64,000 bases of DNA, taken from assembly GCA_020091685.1 (NCBI GenBank), contig CM034613.1, positions 7,897,104 to 7,961,103 of the forward strand. Reading direction: 5' to 3'. A program made the position numbers and the translations under genes. The stretch is from Lutjanus erythropterus. Taxonomy: Eukaryota; Chordata; Actinopteri; Lutjaniformes; Lutjanidae. How positions within the stretch are numbered: position 1 is the first letter of the stretch; every line of letters starts with the position of its first letter. Positions 10,139 through 21,589 of this stretch are shown here, piece by piece. The notes beneath the pieces were generated by a model. That model worked only from the letters and a program-made list of their open reading frames with translations, did not search any database and was not told where the DNA came from.

Positions 10139-11218
10139 ATGCCTCTGCACTAGCGACAGCTGTGGCCAGAGGTATTATGTCTTCGGGTTGTCCATCTGTC
10201 TGACCATCCCATTCTTGTGACTGTGGTATCTTGAGAACACACGGATGGAATTTCTTCAAACCTTCAGAACATCCACTGAAGTGCTTAGGTCAAAGATCAC
10301 TGTGACCTCATGTCCGTCCCATAGTTGTGAATACCACATCTCACGTCTTGAAGGAATTTCTTCAAATCTGGTACAAATGTCCGCTTCCACTTGGTCAAAG
10401 ATTATGGTCATTTGAACTGAAGTATGAAATTATTTGAATGTGGAAGTCAAAGGTCAGGATCACTGTGACTTCACAAAACATATTTTTGGCCTTAACTCAA
10501 GAATTCATACTCAAATTAGGACAGAATTTCACACAGATGTCTAATAGGATAAAATGCTGAAGTGATGACATTTTCTGATGACATCAGTCCTCTGTACTCC
10601 TTTTGTAAAAGCAGTCTCTAAGTCAGGGGTCTCAGACTCAAATTGGCTTGGGGCCGCCACCACTAATGCCATCTCATAGGGGGGCCACTTCAGTGTTCTG
10701 AAAACAATATTTTTATTTCTGTCAATAACATATTTTTGCCATACTTAACAAAAACAGATGTCTATCTTTTATAGTTAGCCATGCACTGGGCACAAACTCT
10801 CTGTCATTTCCAGTTAGTTTTTAGTAACCCTAATGAAATGGATAGCTGAGCACTGTGTTTTTTTTTCTGTGCTTTCATCAAATGCAGAATTGTACTTTTA
10901 TTTCAATTGTAAATGAAGAGATAAAATGGCATAATAATTATTGACAATTTGGATTATATTATACTTTGGACATCATGCCAGAGGGAGAGGAGGCCCCGGG
11001 CCGGCAGTTTGAAGACAGCATGTTTCTCACTGGAAATTATTCACTGGAATCATACGATATAGTAATAATTTCCAGGTCGCCGAAAATACTTAATACATTT
11101 TATTAAATTCCTTCAAAGTCTTCACCATATATATTTTATGAGTCTGGACAGACATGGATGTAATCTGCAGCCTGACTCGTTGGCAGAGGCATACAACCAC
11201 AAGGTGATGGTTCTAGTT
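10139..11218. mobile_element. Dispersed repeat X, copy 1 (interrupted)
   Basis: The block begins near ATGCCTCTGCACTAGCGACAG, includes GGTCAAAGATCACTGTGACC and CACAGATGTCTAATAGG, and ends at TTGGCAGAGGCATACAACC. Copies of the same family occur at 29567-29930 and 37830-38222 with shared segments such as TCAAAGGT, TCTAATAGGATAAAATGATG and TGGCGGAGGCGTACAGCCAC. I recall it as very abundant in spiny-rayed fish. The beginning and end carry inverted GCCTCTGC / GCAGAGGC. It is split by a separate insertion at 10624-11012. Confidence 0.65.
10624..11012. mobile_element. hAT-like element inserted in repeat X
   Basis: It starts CAGGGGTCTCAGACTCAAAT and GGGGCCGCC, and ends GGCCCCGGGCCGGCAGTTTGA, the expected inverse partner of such an end but lacking the last bases. 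CAGGGGTCTCAAACTC-type ends are known from Charlie-like hAT non-autonomous elements. No transposase coding and no intact target duplication. Confidence 0.55.
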
Positions 11219-11960
11219 TCACATTATTTTGGATCAAATGGTTGAATACCATGTGTTTCTGTTTAACTAAAGCAAACACACACATTTTAATTTACTAGTA
11301 TGCACTATCCTCACCCTTAACCTGTAGCCTCAACCCTCAAAACGGACATTTTTCTAATAAACTGTAGGACAAATGACTCTCAGGCGACCGCTTTTTTAGG
11401 GTTATCAATTCCCACGGGGCCATTCTTGGAGTCACAGGATAGTAAAAAGCCGGCCCACTCACACTTACACAAACATACACAGACGCAGCACAATAAACAG
11501 AATTTACGATGGTTCAATTTATGCTGTAGTTCTGCGCACAGCCACACACAGCTCCACATAGGGTCATATTTGCCTTATACTTCATCCCATTGCATACACT
11601 TCACAGTTTGTAGAGGAGGAGGGGCATAAAATTGAGCCATAAAGTCAATCTCTCTCTGATGTCATCATGTATAGTCATAAATATGGTACGCATAGCGTCA
11701 CAGAAAACAGAAAGCGTTGTTTGGGTGTTAACCTGAGGAGAAGGAGAACTTGAAGGCCATCACGCTGTGGTGATGTCATGGTGACTTCGGAAGGCGATGC
11801 CACCAGCAAGAGATTATTATCTCATCTTTCATATCCTAATCAATCAAAGCTTTGTGTCTTTCAACACACGTGAGGTTTATGAGATTCCACAAGAGTCTGA
11901 GTCACAGCAAGAGCTGTTGTGAGCTCACCTCCTCCTTTTGCGACAGGAAACGGCTGTTAT
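11219..11960. other. Non-coding DNA
   Basis: No gene seen. Mostly single-copy-looking. Confidence 0.5.
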
Positions 11961-11961
11961 A

Positions 11962-12675
11962 CGAGCCAAATATCACTCTCTCCGAACCAGCCAAACTCCA
12001 TAAAGTAAATTAGTCATTTCATGTCGCAAAACACAGGAGTTGCTGGTTTACTGCTGCCTCAGTCTGTTAGTTTGTTTTTGTTGTGTTGTGATAGGGTTGA
12101 GCAGTGTCTACTGAACTGGCATATGACCAAGACCATAGTGAAACATTGCGATGGAAGATGATATCGTTGTTGGTGTTTTTCTATACTTTTTTACATGTAT
12201 ATATTTTGGATATTAATTACAAATTGGCCAGTATTTTATGCTGTTTTTACTTAAACCAGGAACAATTTTTGCACTCCTTAAAATACTTATGCCCAACTCT
12301 GTGTGGCTTTGGTGTTTTAAAAGGATAGTTTGGATTCGCCGAAGTTAATCGGTTAACCCTAACCCTAACCGATTGACGCAGCAGTAGACCTGCAACTCCT
12401 GCTTACTGTGAGGTAAAATTACTGATGTCGTCTGTGAAGTTTGGTTAGTTTAGAAAGAGCGATATTTGGATGTGAAAGCTGTGAAAATATTCTAAATATA
12501 TAGCATACACTTAAACTGACATTAATTTGTTTTAGGTGGACGTTTGTTAAGTTGCTAAAATATCTTTTTCTGCAGTACATGGCGTAGCTTCTGTGGTGGT
12601 GCTCCTCTCTGCTTCTCCCTAACTTTGGGTGAGCCTCATACAACCCCACATCAAATAATCCCTACCACCCCTTTA
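11962..12675. mobile_element. Inverted-repeat dispersed element Y, copy 1 (interrupted)
   Basis: It shares long segments in the same order with the copy at 22650-23392: the run AACCAGCCAAACTCCATA, then GTTTACTGCTGCCTC, then AAGGATAGTTTGGATTC, GTTTTAGGTGGACG and finally the end ACAACCCCACATCAAATAAT. Here about 230 bases at 12083-12313 are inserted between the GTTTGTTT segment and the AAAAGGATAG segment. A telomere-like palindrome lies inside at 12347-12374. Non-coding. Confidence 0.6.
12347..12374. repeat. Telomere-like repeats in a perfect palindrome
   Basis: The arms AATCGGTTA (12347-12355) and TAACCGATT (12366-12374) are exact inverse copies. The loop and arm junctions spell about three tandem CCCTAA units, the vertebrate telomere repeat. 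Confidence 0.85.
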
Positions 12676-13680
12676 ATACCTGCGGGAGTTGTATATTCAG
12701 AACAAACTGTTGCGTCAGTACAAAGCACAGCAGTAAACCAATAATAGTTACAAACATTTTATACAGGTCCATCTTCTTCAAAGGTTTGCCTGCAGTGAAT
12801 AGCGAGAAACAACAACTGCAAATGAGAAACATTTTTTTCCTGATTACCTACTGTGGAGCAGGTAGACAGGACGCAGCATCTGATCATTTTATGGAGCGCT
12901 CATATAAATATTTTTGTAGGAATCAACACTTGGATTGGTTTTACTTGGAGAAGAAAAAAAATACTGGCTTGTTATTTTTGAAAAGTGCATCATATTGTTC
13001 CCTGAAAAACAAACTAACATTAAAGTGGAGTTTTTATAACATGATTTATGCAGTAATGTAGTGGAAAATAGAGAAGCCTGAGCATCATGAGACTAACAAC
13101 AACCAATGTAAACAAAATTCAATTTCTTCTTCCTCCCCCTTAAAACAGCCTATCTTCATATAACTTGCATCTGTTTGATGATATTCGCTATGATGCAGAC
13201 GAAGAATTTATCCCATAAATATTTATGTCAGCCTCTGAAGGAGAGTAAACTCCGTTCTGCAAACAAGAAGGTGTATACTGAGATTAGGTGCATTTTGATG
13301 TGTACAACATGTATCAAAAGCTGCAAATGGCTGCCTGCCACCCCGCCACTGCCACAAAGGAGGGAAAAACACAGTGCCGGTCAATGTTTTAACATGGAAA
13401 ATGAAGTAAAAAGAAAGCAAACATGTAGGCTACAGCCAGACCTTTTATTTTTCTGCGTGGTCTTCTCTTGGCGTGAATAGTGCCATTACTCATAGTTTTC
13501 GACAGAGTGAAGCCCAGGGTGGCTCAAAAAACACATATTGTATGAGCGGTAAAAAGGGCTGAGAGAGGGAGAGATAGATTTGCACACATCTCGCTTTGGC
13601 CTTTAAGAGGCGGAAGCTGTCTCTGGTTTGTCATTTAGTGATGAGCACGTGAACAGAATAGGGTCGTGACTTTAACAGAA
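12676..13680. other. Non-coding DNA
   Basis: No gene seen; open frames at 12786-13061 and 13175-13480 have no recognisable domain. Confidence 0.5.
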
Positions 13681-13930
13681 TACTGAGAGGGATGGAGAGA
13701 AGGAGGCGGAGAGAGAGGAGGATGGAGAGAAGGAAGGATGGAGATAGAGGGGAGAGAAAGAAAGATGGATATGAGAAGGAAAAAGGGAATACAGAGGGAG
13801 GAAGAGATTTAGATGGGGGAGAGACAGAAAGGGAGGGAGGACAGAAGGATGGAGAGGAGGATAAGAACAAGGAAAAGGGCAGGACTGACTCATCTTGCGA
13901 GGGAGGATGAGGAGGACTAGAGGAAGAATG
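13681..13930. repeat. Polypurine (GA-rich) tract
   Basis: Nearly all A and G on the plus strand for about 250 bases, with recurring GGATGGAGAGAAGGA-type units. Reverse-strand frames rich in Pro, Ser and Leu are shadows. Confidence 0.9.
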
Positions 13931-15060
13931 GGTGGTAAACAAAAGGACGGATGCTGTTGATAGGAGGATGTTGAATGGTGCTTCTGGTCACTATATCTCA
14001 CCCCATGGATTCTGTCAGGGCACGCCGAAGTGTGTGTGTGTATGAGACAAAGATGGTGTCTGTGAATTAGATTGATCAACGGTATTATCATGAGACAGAT
14101 GTGAGTTCACACACTTGTATTGAAACACCAACACATTGAATCTGTATGAAACCCACATACACACAGTTGATGAGCTCACGCAATCTCCTTCAGTCACACA
14201 GTGTAACCCAGGGCTGTGATGGTATGGATTTTTTCAAACCGTGGTGAAAATGCAATGTATTACCATGGGATGGCGGCTCAGTGTGACTGCCAAAATAATT
14301 ATGTTTTATTGGGCTTTTTTGAGGGGTATTCTTATAATCGTTATAAAGCTCCTTAAAGGAATAGTGCAGCGTGTAATGTGTGTGCGGCGTGCAAGTGAGG
14401 AAGAGAGTGCTAGCGAGCTGACAGTGACAGTGCAGAAACTTAGCAGTAAGCTGTCAGACCGACAGTAAATGTACAGTACAGCTTATAGAGAGTCAGTTAA
14501 TGAATGCGGCAGCTTCTCACCTGCTGAAAAAGAGAATGGGGTTAGACCCGAAGTAATCTCAGCAGAAAAGGCTAATAATAACATCACCACTGTGCCACAA
14601 CATCAGCCCTGAAGCAATTTTATCCCTTTCAGAAATGTTATAATTCAGCCTTGAACTGCAGTGTCTTTTTGTAGACACGATAAAATAAATCTGTAATGAT
14701 AAATCCAACACTGACTGTTTTCTGCAATCTGTTATCAATTTTTCCTTATTGAAAACAGTTGCTATTGGCATATTGTTAGCTGTCCACTGGTACTCCCATG
14801 ATGCCTTGGGTTGAGTTTGTTGACCAAACAGAGGCTGTATTCCTGACTTGTTGACAGTTGAGATTGAACCTTCATAATAAAGTCTGCGGCGATGACAGTA
14901 ATGAGCTCAACCCCATGGCAGGCATCACATGACCACGTTAATGTAGTTATCATCAGAGCCGTACTGTGCACCAACGTACAGTATATGGACTGATGAGTTC
15001 ACATGCCATTTATACAATCTAGTGTACCCATCCTTTCAGCCACATACTGTAACCCTCACT
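13931..15060. other. Non-coding DNA
   Basis: No gene seen. A repeat-like fragment starting GGTATGGATTTTTTCAAACC lies near 14220. Confidence 0.5.
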
Positions 15061-15080
15061 CAGTCACACAGCTCTTTCAC

Positions 15081-15085
<5 letters not shown>

Positions 15086-15151
<66 letters not shown>
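15086..15151. repeat. (CA)33 microsatellite
   Basis: Uninterrupted CA run; a second shorter CA run occurs at 15327-15349. Confidence 0.98.
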
Positions 15152-15154
<3 letters not shown>

Positions 15155-15519
15155 AAATGAAAGAACCCAGCGAGCGTCCCACAGCTGGGCACTGATGACA
15201 GAGAGGGAGAGGGCGCTGGACCTGCTGTGTGAACAGGCACTATTTCCATACAAATCAATGGAGCGTCAGGCTAAGCTCGGGGACACATCAGGGGACAAGC
15301 CTGGTCACACACGCGATGAAGCTGCTCACACACACACACACACACACACGCACACATCATGACATGCAGGCACAGGAAACTGCAATCACCTGCCCTTTAC
15401 ACTACGACGCACAGACGCACACACTTGCACACACAGAGCCAGCTGGCTGAAGATAGCACATCTACAGGATGGGTGAGCAGACAAGGTTACTTTCACAATA
15501 AAATCTGCTGCACTGATTA

Positions 15520-15735
15520 CCAGGGTTGTTCTGATACCGATACCAGTATTGCAGTATTGGAAATGCCTTGGTACAGACTAAAATACCGGATCAGGTATTG
15601 TGAGGGACAATCATGTCGCACCCACACAGAGTTTGTAGTATACTGTTGTTAAATAATAATAATGATAATGATGATATTACTCAGAACTCAGTAACAGATG
15701 ACTTGCAATTTTCAGGTTTCGGCATTAGTATCAGG
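15520..15735. mobile_element. hAT-like repeat fragment (GATACCGATACCAGTAT type)
   Basis: The left end reads AGGGTTGTTCTGATACCGATA and the right part TTTCGGCATTAGTATCAGG. Related fragments seem to lie near 1840-2400 and 6480. Ends are not matched well enough to fix boundaries. Confidence 0.45.
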
Positions 15736-15790
15736 AGGGAAAAAAAACTACACATACCTAAATACTTTTTCATGTTTCTTTAAAGGCCAG

Positions 15791-16075
15791 ATTAAAGGAA
15801 TAGTTTTCCCATCATGGGAAATTCATTTATTTGCTTTGTTGCAGACAGTTTTAGGTTAGAAGACTAATACCACTCTCATATCCATCCTATCAATCTGAAG
15901 CAACAGTCTGCAGCCAGTTAGCTTAGCATTAAAACTGAATACAGTGGGAAATGGCTGCAGTGACTCTGTCCAAAGTCACAAAATGTTCCTACGAGCACCA
16001 AACCAGCAAAGTTCACAAATGACAAGTTGTGGTGTTACAGTCATATTTATGCTAAGCTAAGCTAACGGGCTGTTC
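15791..16075. mobile_element. MITE fragment (TTAAAGGAATAGTTTTCCCA end)
   Basis: The left end TTAAAGGAATAGTTTTCCCA and the internal runs CCACTCTCATATCCATCC, GTTAGCTTAGCATTAA and GCTAAGCTAAGCTAACGGG are, from memory, characteristic of a long palindromic MITE found throughout fish genomes. The copy is truncated: only one half of the palindrome is present. Confidence 0.6.
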
Positions 16076-16800
16076 GATTGATAGAGCCTCGCCCCTCAAC
16101 ATCACTAATGCTCTTACGGCTGAAGGGGAGCATATCAACATGTTCAGCCATCACATTTGGGGTGTGATATTTTCGTGTCCACATACATTTGGCCATAAAG
16201 TGTATATCTGATAGTTTATGGTGTGTAATATACAGTAAATGCACCACTGGCCTCCTTTAGCTTTGCTGTATGAGTCCTAGCTGCCATGAAAGCCCATCTG
16301 TGTATGCAATAAATATACTTTATGTTTCAAGTATTGCTGTATCTGCCCTCATCTCTCTGTCTGATACCCACTTGGGTTGAACAAGCGCATCAGCTTGCTG
16401 AGAACCAATTCAGGCCTTTGATGGAGAATGAGATATGGTTCACAGTTTAATTAGTTTCCACATGTGGATATGTCTTCTTCTTTTTCCTTTTTCTTCTCCT
16501 CCACCATCATCTTTTCTCGCAATAGAGGTTACTGTCACATCATCTTCAAGCCACAAGTAAAATTCTGGGAGCAAAAACTGGATACTTCTTATCTTTTCTG
16601 GCCTGAAGACTGTCAAATGCAAAATGAATTTTCAGCCCAAACACAGTCTAATGGAAATGGAAATGCCAAAAAATACTCACCAATAATGTTCAAACCCTAC
16701 CGCACACCAATTTTATCTGCCATCATCTTTCTTTGTGATGGGGAACAGGAATTAACTATCACATTAGAGTAAGCATATTAAAAGGATAAGAGCATCACTA
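16076..16800. other. Non-coding DNA
   Basis: No gene seen; CT-rich at 16465-16515. The 102-codon open frame at 16464-16772 has no recognisable domain. Confidence 0.5.
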
Positions 16801-16810
16801 CAAGCCAGAC

Positions 16811-17125
16811 AAAATTGTCCAGTGATGGGGAGAGAAAAGGAAAAAGGGAGCGGAGAGGATAGAAAAGGGTGAACGCTGTAAAAATGAAGAAGAAGGGGGG
16901 GAGCAGAAGGAGAGGAGGAGGAGGTAGGAGACTGATGAAGGCTGAATTACCCTGAGTGCCAGGATGAACAAAGGAGACAAGGAGGAGAGAGCCCAAGCGA
17001 GGGCCATTCATGCTCCGCTGTTTGGTGAAATAAAACACAAGGATGGAGAAAAGAGATGAAGAATTAGGAGGGGTGATCAAACAAGCGGGCAGAGAGGGAA
17101 ATGAGAAAGAAAGCAGAGACAATTC
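16811..17125. repeat. Polypurine (GA-rich) tract
   Basis: Strong A/G bias on the plus strand, including AGAAGAAGGGGGGGAGCAG near 16887. Reverse-strand open frames are artefacts of this bias. Confidence 0.85.
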
Positions 17126-17206
17126 ATTATTAAACTGGGCAGTCTGGACAGCCAGGGACGAGATGGATGAAGGGAAAAGAAAAATAGAGTTGATAGCGCA
17201 GAGAGA

Positions 17207-17660
17207 GTGCTAGAAATGAAAACAAACAAGCCATCATCCATCCCATCCCTCCATTGTTGCTCAGTTCTCCTTAAAGGTCGCCGTGCTTTTCTTCTACCGC
17301 TGTCGACAGGAGGGAGGGAAGGACAACGATGGAGCGGAGGGGAAAAAATGGTAAGAGATTTATTTATCGAGGGGAGGAGGAGTGGCAGCGACGGCGGCGG
17401 CGCTTCAGAATTCTTGATCATCGCCACGGCGACCAGTCACCTGGCAACCGGGTACACAATGGCTGCGGTAGCCTTGGCAACAGCGTGGTCTCTCGTCGGA
17501 TACATGGGGAGGATGATGAGGCGGGCAGGCAGGGAGACAGGTAGACAGATGGAGTGATAGGGAGAGAAGTGCGAAGATGGAGGGCAGGAGGGTGAGATGG
17601 AGCAACGGAGGAGGGAGGAACAGGAGGAGGAGGAGCAGGTGTGAACAGAGAGCCGGTATA
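17207..17660. promoter_or_regulatory. GC-rich block with RFX X-box cluster
   Basis: Two exact matches to the RFX-family X-box GTNRCC(N0-3)RGYAAC lie 32 bases apart: GTCACCTGGCAAC at 17436-17448 and GTAGCCTTGGCAAC at 17468-17481. A decayed third, on the minus strand at 17421-17434, reads GTCGCCGTGGCGAT. The block is GC-rich with several CpGs (CGACGGCGGCGGCG at 17390-17403) between polypurine tracts. RFX proteins bind such palindromes, notably in ciliary and neuronal gene control, and the X-box is among the motifs most enriched in conserved vertebrate non-coding DNA. Could be an enhancer or distant promoter; no exon is seen beside it. Confidence 0.4.
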
Positions 17661-18360
17661 TCACACCTCAACAGGTGCAGAGAGTCGGCCAAATGTGTGT
17701 AAAGACATAATGAGAAATGTAATGAGCTACTGACCAGGAGAATGGCCCACCATATGTGACCCCGCATGAAGGAAGGATGTGTTTGTGCACCTTATTTCTG
17801 TGTGTGTGTGTGTGTGTAGGCGTGCCTAAAGACATGTGACAGCTCGCTTGTTTCCTAGTTTGCACATGAACACACCTTGCTTTTCACAGCAATTTCCTTT
17901 TCATATTATATGCCAGGTCTCTTTATTTAATTTTTTTTTTAGAATGGTCATGTTTGAAAAAAGTTAAGTCAAGGGGGGTAAATGTTTACATGGACTAACT
18001 TGTAAAGTTAGGGATTGAAATGCAGTATGCGATTTTTTATTTTTTCTCCACTCTGTTAGTTTTCACAATTGGAAAATTATGCGCAAAAGCACAGGAAAAA
18101 CAGTGCACCTTTGTAATCCTAGATTAGAAGTAGCTCATTTTTAATAAACATAGTGTTCCTTTTAACACCATTTTCATTCAGTTTGACTCTTCTAAATTTC
18201 TTCTGCTTAACCAGCCTGAGTTCAAACCTTTTAATAAAATAAGCATGTGCTCAACAACAACCATAAGCGATGATTGGGCTAACCATTCAACTAATAAAAT
18301 GCTGATCTTCTAATAAACAATGTAAATGCCCATAAACATTGAATGTTAGCAGGTTATTAC
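17661..18360. other. Non-coding DNA
   Basis: No gene seen; short GT run at 17801-17818, AT-rich beyond 17900. Confidence 0.5.
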
Positions 18361-18722
18361 AAGGGACAGTTCACCCCAAAATCAAAAATACATATACTTC
18401 TTCTGGCCTTTAGTGCTATTTATCCAACTAGATTGTTTTGGTGTGACTTTCTGAGTTCTGATTTTTAGATTAGATTTTGGCCGTGGAGATGTCTGCCTCC
18501 TCTGCAATATAATGGGGCTAAATGCTGAAAGCAAACAAGAAAGAAAAAAAGAAACAGAGAAATTCAAAACCAATGTCTCTTTCCAAAAATCTTACTAAAG
18601 AAAATCCACAGACCTTGCTGTGAGCAGTTTCATGTAGGAACTACTTTGTTTGTGGTAGAAAGAAAGTAGATCCAGTAGATTCAGCTGTACTGGAGGGGAG
18701 GTGGGGGGGTGAACTGTCCCTT
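18361..18722. mobile_element. MITE with perfect 17-bp inverted ends
   Basis: The left end AAGGGACAGTTCACCCC is matched exactly in inverse orientation at the right end (18706-18722). The interior has CTAGATTGTTTTGGTGTGA and GGAGATGTCTGCCTCCTCT and GAGCAGTTTCATGTAGGAAC, segments I recall from a widespread fish MITE. About 360 bases; no coding capacity. Flanking target duplication not evident. Confidence 0.75.
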
Positions 18723-18869
18723 TCAATAAAATCCAGGGATAGACACTACAGAAAAGGTAATTTAACTCAACTTCACAAAGAGGTCCTGTGACATTTGTGT
18801 TATCCACCTTACTCATAAATTGTGATATGGTGTTTATTGAAGTCATTATTTCTAATGAAAAACGAGCTA

Positions 18870-19146
18870 GACTACTCAGCTACTTAAGAAGCCTTGCGCC
18901 ACACGCTGCAGTACATCATTACATATTCACAATCAAAATTTCTCAGAGGCCCAAGTGATGTCTTCACATAGCTTCTTTTGTCCAACCAACAGTCCAAAAT
19001 CCAGACACTCTCACTGTCATAAATGACGAAGACAAGCATTTTGCTTGAAAAAGGACTGAAACATTTAATTACTCTCCACGTAGTTGGCAACTAATTTTCT
19101 TTTGATCAACTAATCGACTAACCAACTAATTGTTGCAGCTCTAATC
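18870..19146. mobile_element. hAT-like non-autonomous element, copy 2
   Basis: Related to 6683-7019: it has GCCCAAGTGATGTCTTCACA, TTGTCCAACCAACAGTCC, and an end rich in ATCAACTAATCGACTAACC closing with TTGTTGCAGCTCTAATCG. The left end is decayed. Confidence 0.6.
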
Positions 19147-19156
19147 GTGACAACCC

Positions 19157-19158
<2 letters not shown>

Positions 19159-19220
<62 letters not shown>
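19159..19220. repeat. (GT)31 microsatellite
   Basis: Pure GT run then GCGTGCGTGC. Confidence 0.98.
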
Positions 19221-19225
<5 letters not shown>

Positions 19226-19470
19226 CGTGCATGTGTTTTCCCTTGGCGTCTGCACCAGCCACTCAGGTCTTCCTACAGATGAAAGCCCCACAAAAGATTC
19301 AAGTGTGCTACAAGGAAGAATGTGTGTAACTTGATGAGTCACATGTCGCTCCTAAAAAAACACTGACAAAGACGTCAGGCCCCACTTTGTTTTTCTCAGA
19401 CAGAACTTTTGCGGTGATTCATGTGTACGTCGGATGAAAGCTTATATTGCATATTCATGTAAAACGCCTA

Positions 19471-19501
<31 letters not shown>

Positions 19502-20340
19502 GTTGTGACGCAACACCAATGCAAACCATGATGAATAAACATGCAGGACAACAAGAACAAAACAGCGTACCTACACACACACGCTCAAATGTGCCTCACA
19601 AAATAAATTGATTAAAAACGAAGTGGAGCAACACATCACCAGCACACACATCCTCTAAATTAGTCCGTTTTTAATTTGACATTCTGCGTGGACATGATTT
19701 AATAGTTAACATTTCAGATAAGACTTATTGAGGCCTTGGGGCCCAGCATTGCAGAAATTTAGTTATTTTGTGTGTGTATTTGGAAGGGCAACTGAGATTG
19801 AGTTTGTGTTTGTATCAATGTGTGTGTGTACTGTAGTACAGCCTATAAGCCCATTAGCCCCAGGTTAAGTGATTTACAGCTTCAGCTTTAAGCCCCTCCT
19901 GCAATCTCATCCCCAACACCCCTGTCTATCTGCTCGCTCTATCTGCCTTCCTTATCTAGGAGATTACACACACACTAACACACACACGTATACACACACA
20001 CACACCTGTCAGTCTGCTCGTGTAGACACACTGCCATACACAACGCAGAACAGATAGGAGCTTGTCGTGTACAGAAAACAAATATAAGACAAGAAATCTG
20101 CTAATCACACACATGCGCGTGCACACACACCTCTGCTCATTAGAAGGTGTTGTGCTCCTGGAGCCAAACACAAAGGAGGTGTTTCATCTGCTCTGTATGT
20201 TTGTTCTCATTGTGGATTCTCTTTGATACATGCGTCCTCATCAATGTGTCTAATAGCTCCATACACTCCGTCTCTCTGTAATGGTGAGCATGTTTGTGTG
20301 TTTCAAAGTACATATGTGTGTTTAGGAGAGAAAAGGAAAT
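19221..20340. other. Non-coding DNA with several short CA/GT runs
   Basis: CA runs at 19478-19501 and 19966-20006. No gene seen. Confidence 0.55.
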
Positions 20341-20758
20341 ATGGGCAACGCTTTATATTAAGGGACCTGTAACAAGTTCATAGTTTAGTTCATAGATAGT
20401 AAAACCCTTATTACATTGTTATTAACATTAATATTTGTTAAGACTATATAAGTGGTAATAATAGCATCAAAAACATATTTATAATAAGACATTTACAAGC
20501 ACTTATAAGAAACTTTTTAACAATGTGTGACTGCTAAGAACATTAAGAAAAGTCTAATTAGTTACTTTTAAATGTTACAAGTAAGTAACTCAATTTATTA
20601 AGTTTAACCAACTTACCTGTCATTGTTAAACCTATACTAAGCTTTTATTTCTTTAATGTGATTTCTGCATACTCTATTACACAGTTATGGACAGTTTTAA
20701 TAGTTGCTTATTAACAGTGCAGCTATTAATGTTTAACTATGCATTTCTTACTTTTAAA

Positions 20759-20922
20759 AAATATTTTGGGGGGCTTTTATGCCTTTTATTTACAGTACAG
20801 CTGAAGACATGACAGGAAAAGGGGGAGAAAAAGTTGGGGAATGACATACAGCAAAGGGCTGTAGCCTGCAGCCTGAGTACATGGGGCGAATGTTCTACCA
20901 ACTGAGCTACCTGGCCACCAAT
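20759..20922 (-). mobile_element. tRNA-derived SINE, copy 1
   Basis: On the minus strand the 5' end reads GGTGGCCAGGTAGCTCAGTT, which contains an RNA polymerase III A box (TAGCTCAGTTGG), followed by GTAGAAC. The B box region is decayed. The 3' tail on that strand is AAATAAAAGGCATAAAAGCC, close to the tail of the SINE at 59446-59621, so both belong to one family. TATGCATTT occurs at 20738-20746 and 20923-20931 and may be the target duplication, but the host repeat has similar internal motifs. Confidence 0.7.
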
Positions 20923-21050
20923 TATGCATTTATTAACAGTTAATTACCCACTTGTTAACAATTAAATATCTATGTATTAACAGTTAGCTATACACTTTTT
21001 GTGACACCCGATCCAAAGTATGAACAGTGCTTATTAAGGCTAATAAATAC

Positions 21051-21051
<1 letters not shown>

Positions 21052-21116
<65 letters not shown>
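21052..21116. repeat. (TTA)n microsatellite, about 21 units
   Basis: Uninterrupted trinucleotide array next to AT-rich repeat sequence. Confidence 0.97.
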
Positions 21117-21354
21117 GTTGAGTTAAATTCAATAAATTGAGTTATCAAGAATTATAAGACACTCATATGGCTTTTATCAGAGTTCTTAAACAGTCTCATA
21201 CGCATTATAAAAGTCTTATAATCTAACAATAAACATGTTTATAATGCTATTATTAACACAATAATTTTAATAGTAGTAGTATCTTGGCTTAATTCCTATT
21301 AACTAAAGATTATTACAAGCAATATAATTATTACCGAAATGAGAACAAGAGAAA

Positions 21355-21357
<3 letters not shown>

Positions 21358-21411
<54 letters not shown>
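21358..21411. repeat. (GT)27 microsatellite
   Basis: Pure run followed by GT/GC-interrupted sequence to 21448. Confidence 0.98.
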
Positions 21412-21418
<7 letters not shown>

Positions 21419-21589
21419 TGCGTGTGCGTGTGCGTGTGTGCGTGTGCGAGATCAACCTAATGAACTTCTCGGCTGCTCACTCACACAGCCACTTTTACAG
21501 GAGCAGTGAGCAGCCTCCAACCTCTGAGACAAAAGGAAATGTAGAAAGCAGCTCTAAGGACAGATAAAAGCAAGAGAGGGAAGTGCTAA

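Larger units (their letters stand above)
20344..21330. mobile_element. AT-rich dispersed repeat hosting a SINE and a (TTA) array
   Basis: It begins GGCAACGCTTTATATTAAGG, the kind of end seen on several hAT-like fish repeats, and continues with many short TTATTAACA/TATTAACAGTTA sub-repeats on both sides of a SINE at 20759-20922. The right boundary is uncertain because the trinucleotide array at 21052-21116 and AT-rich DNA follow. Confidence 0.4.

Noticed and set aside
13631..14091. Pro/Ser-rich minus-strand open frames of 103 and 139 codons
   Set aside because: Shadows of the GA-rich tract at 13681-13930.
15086..15362. Open frames through the CA arrays near 15 kb as a His/Thr-rich protein
   Set aside because: Microsatellite translation only.
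17207..17557. 116-codon plus-strand frame over the X-box block considered as a first exon
   Set aside because: No similarity recognised, composition follows GC- and GA-rich DNA, and no splice donor context stands out.
20881..20922. Possible tRNA gene on the minus strand
   Set aside because: Only the D-arm/A-box part is tRNA-like; the T-arm/B-box is decayed and a SINE body and tail follow.
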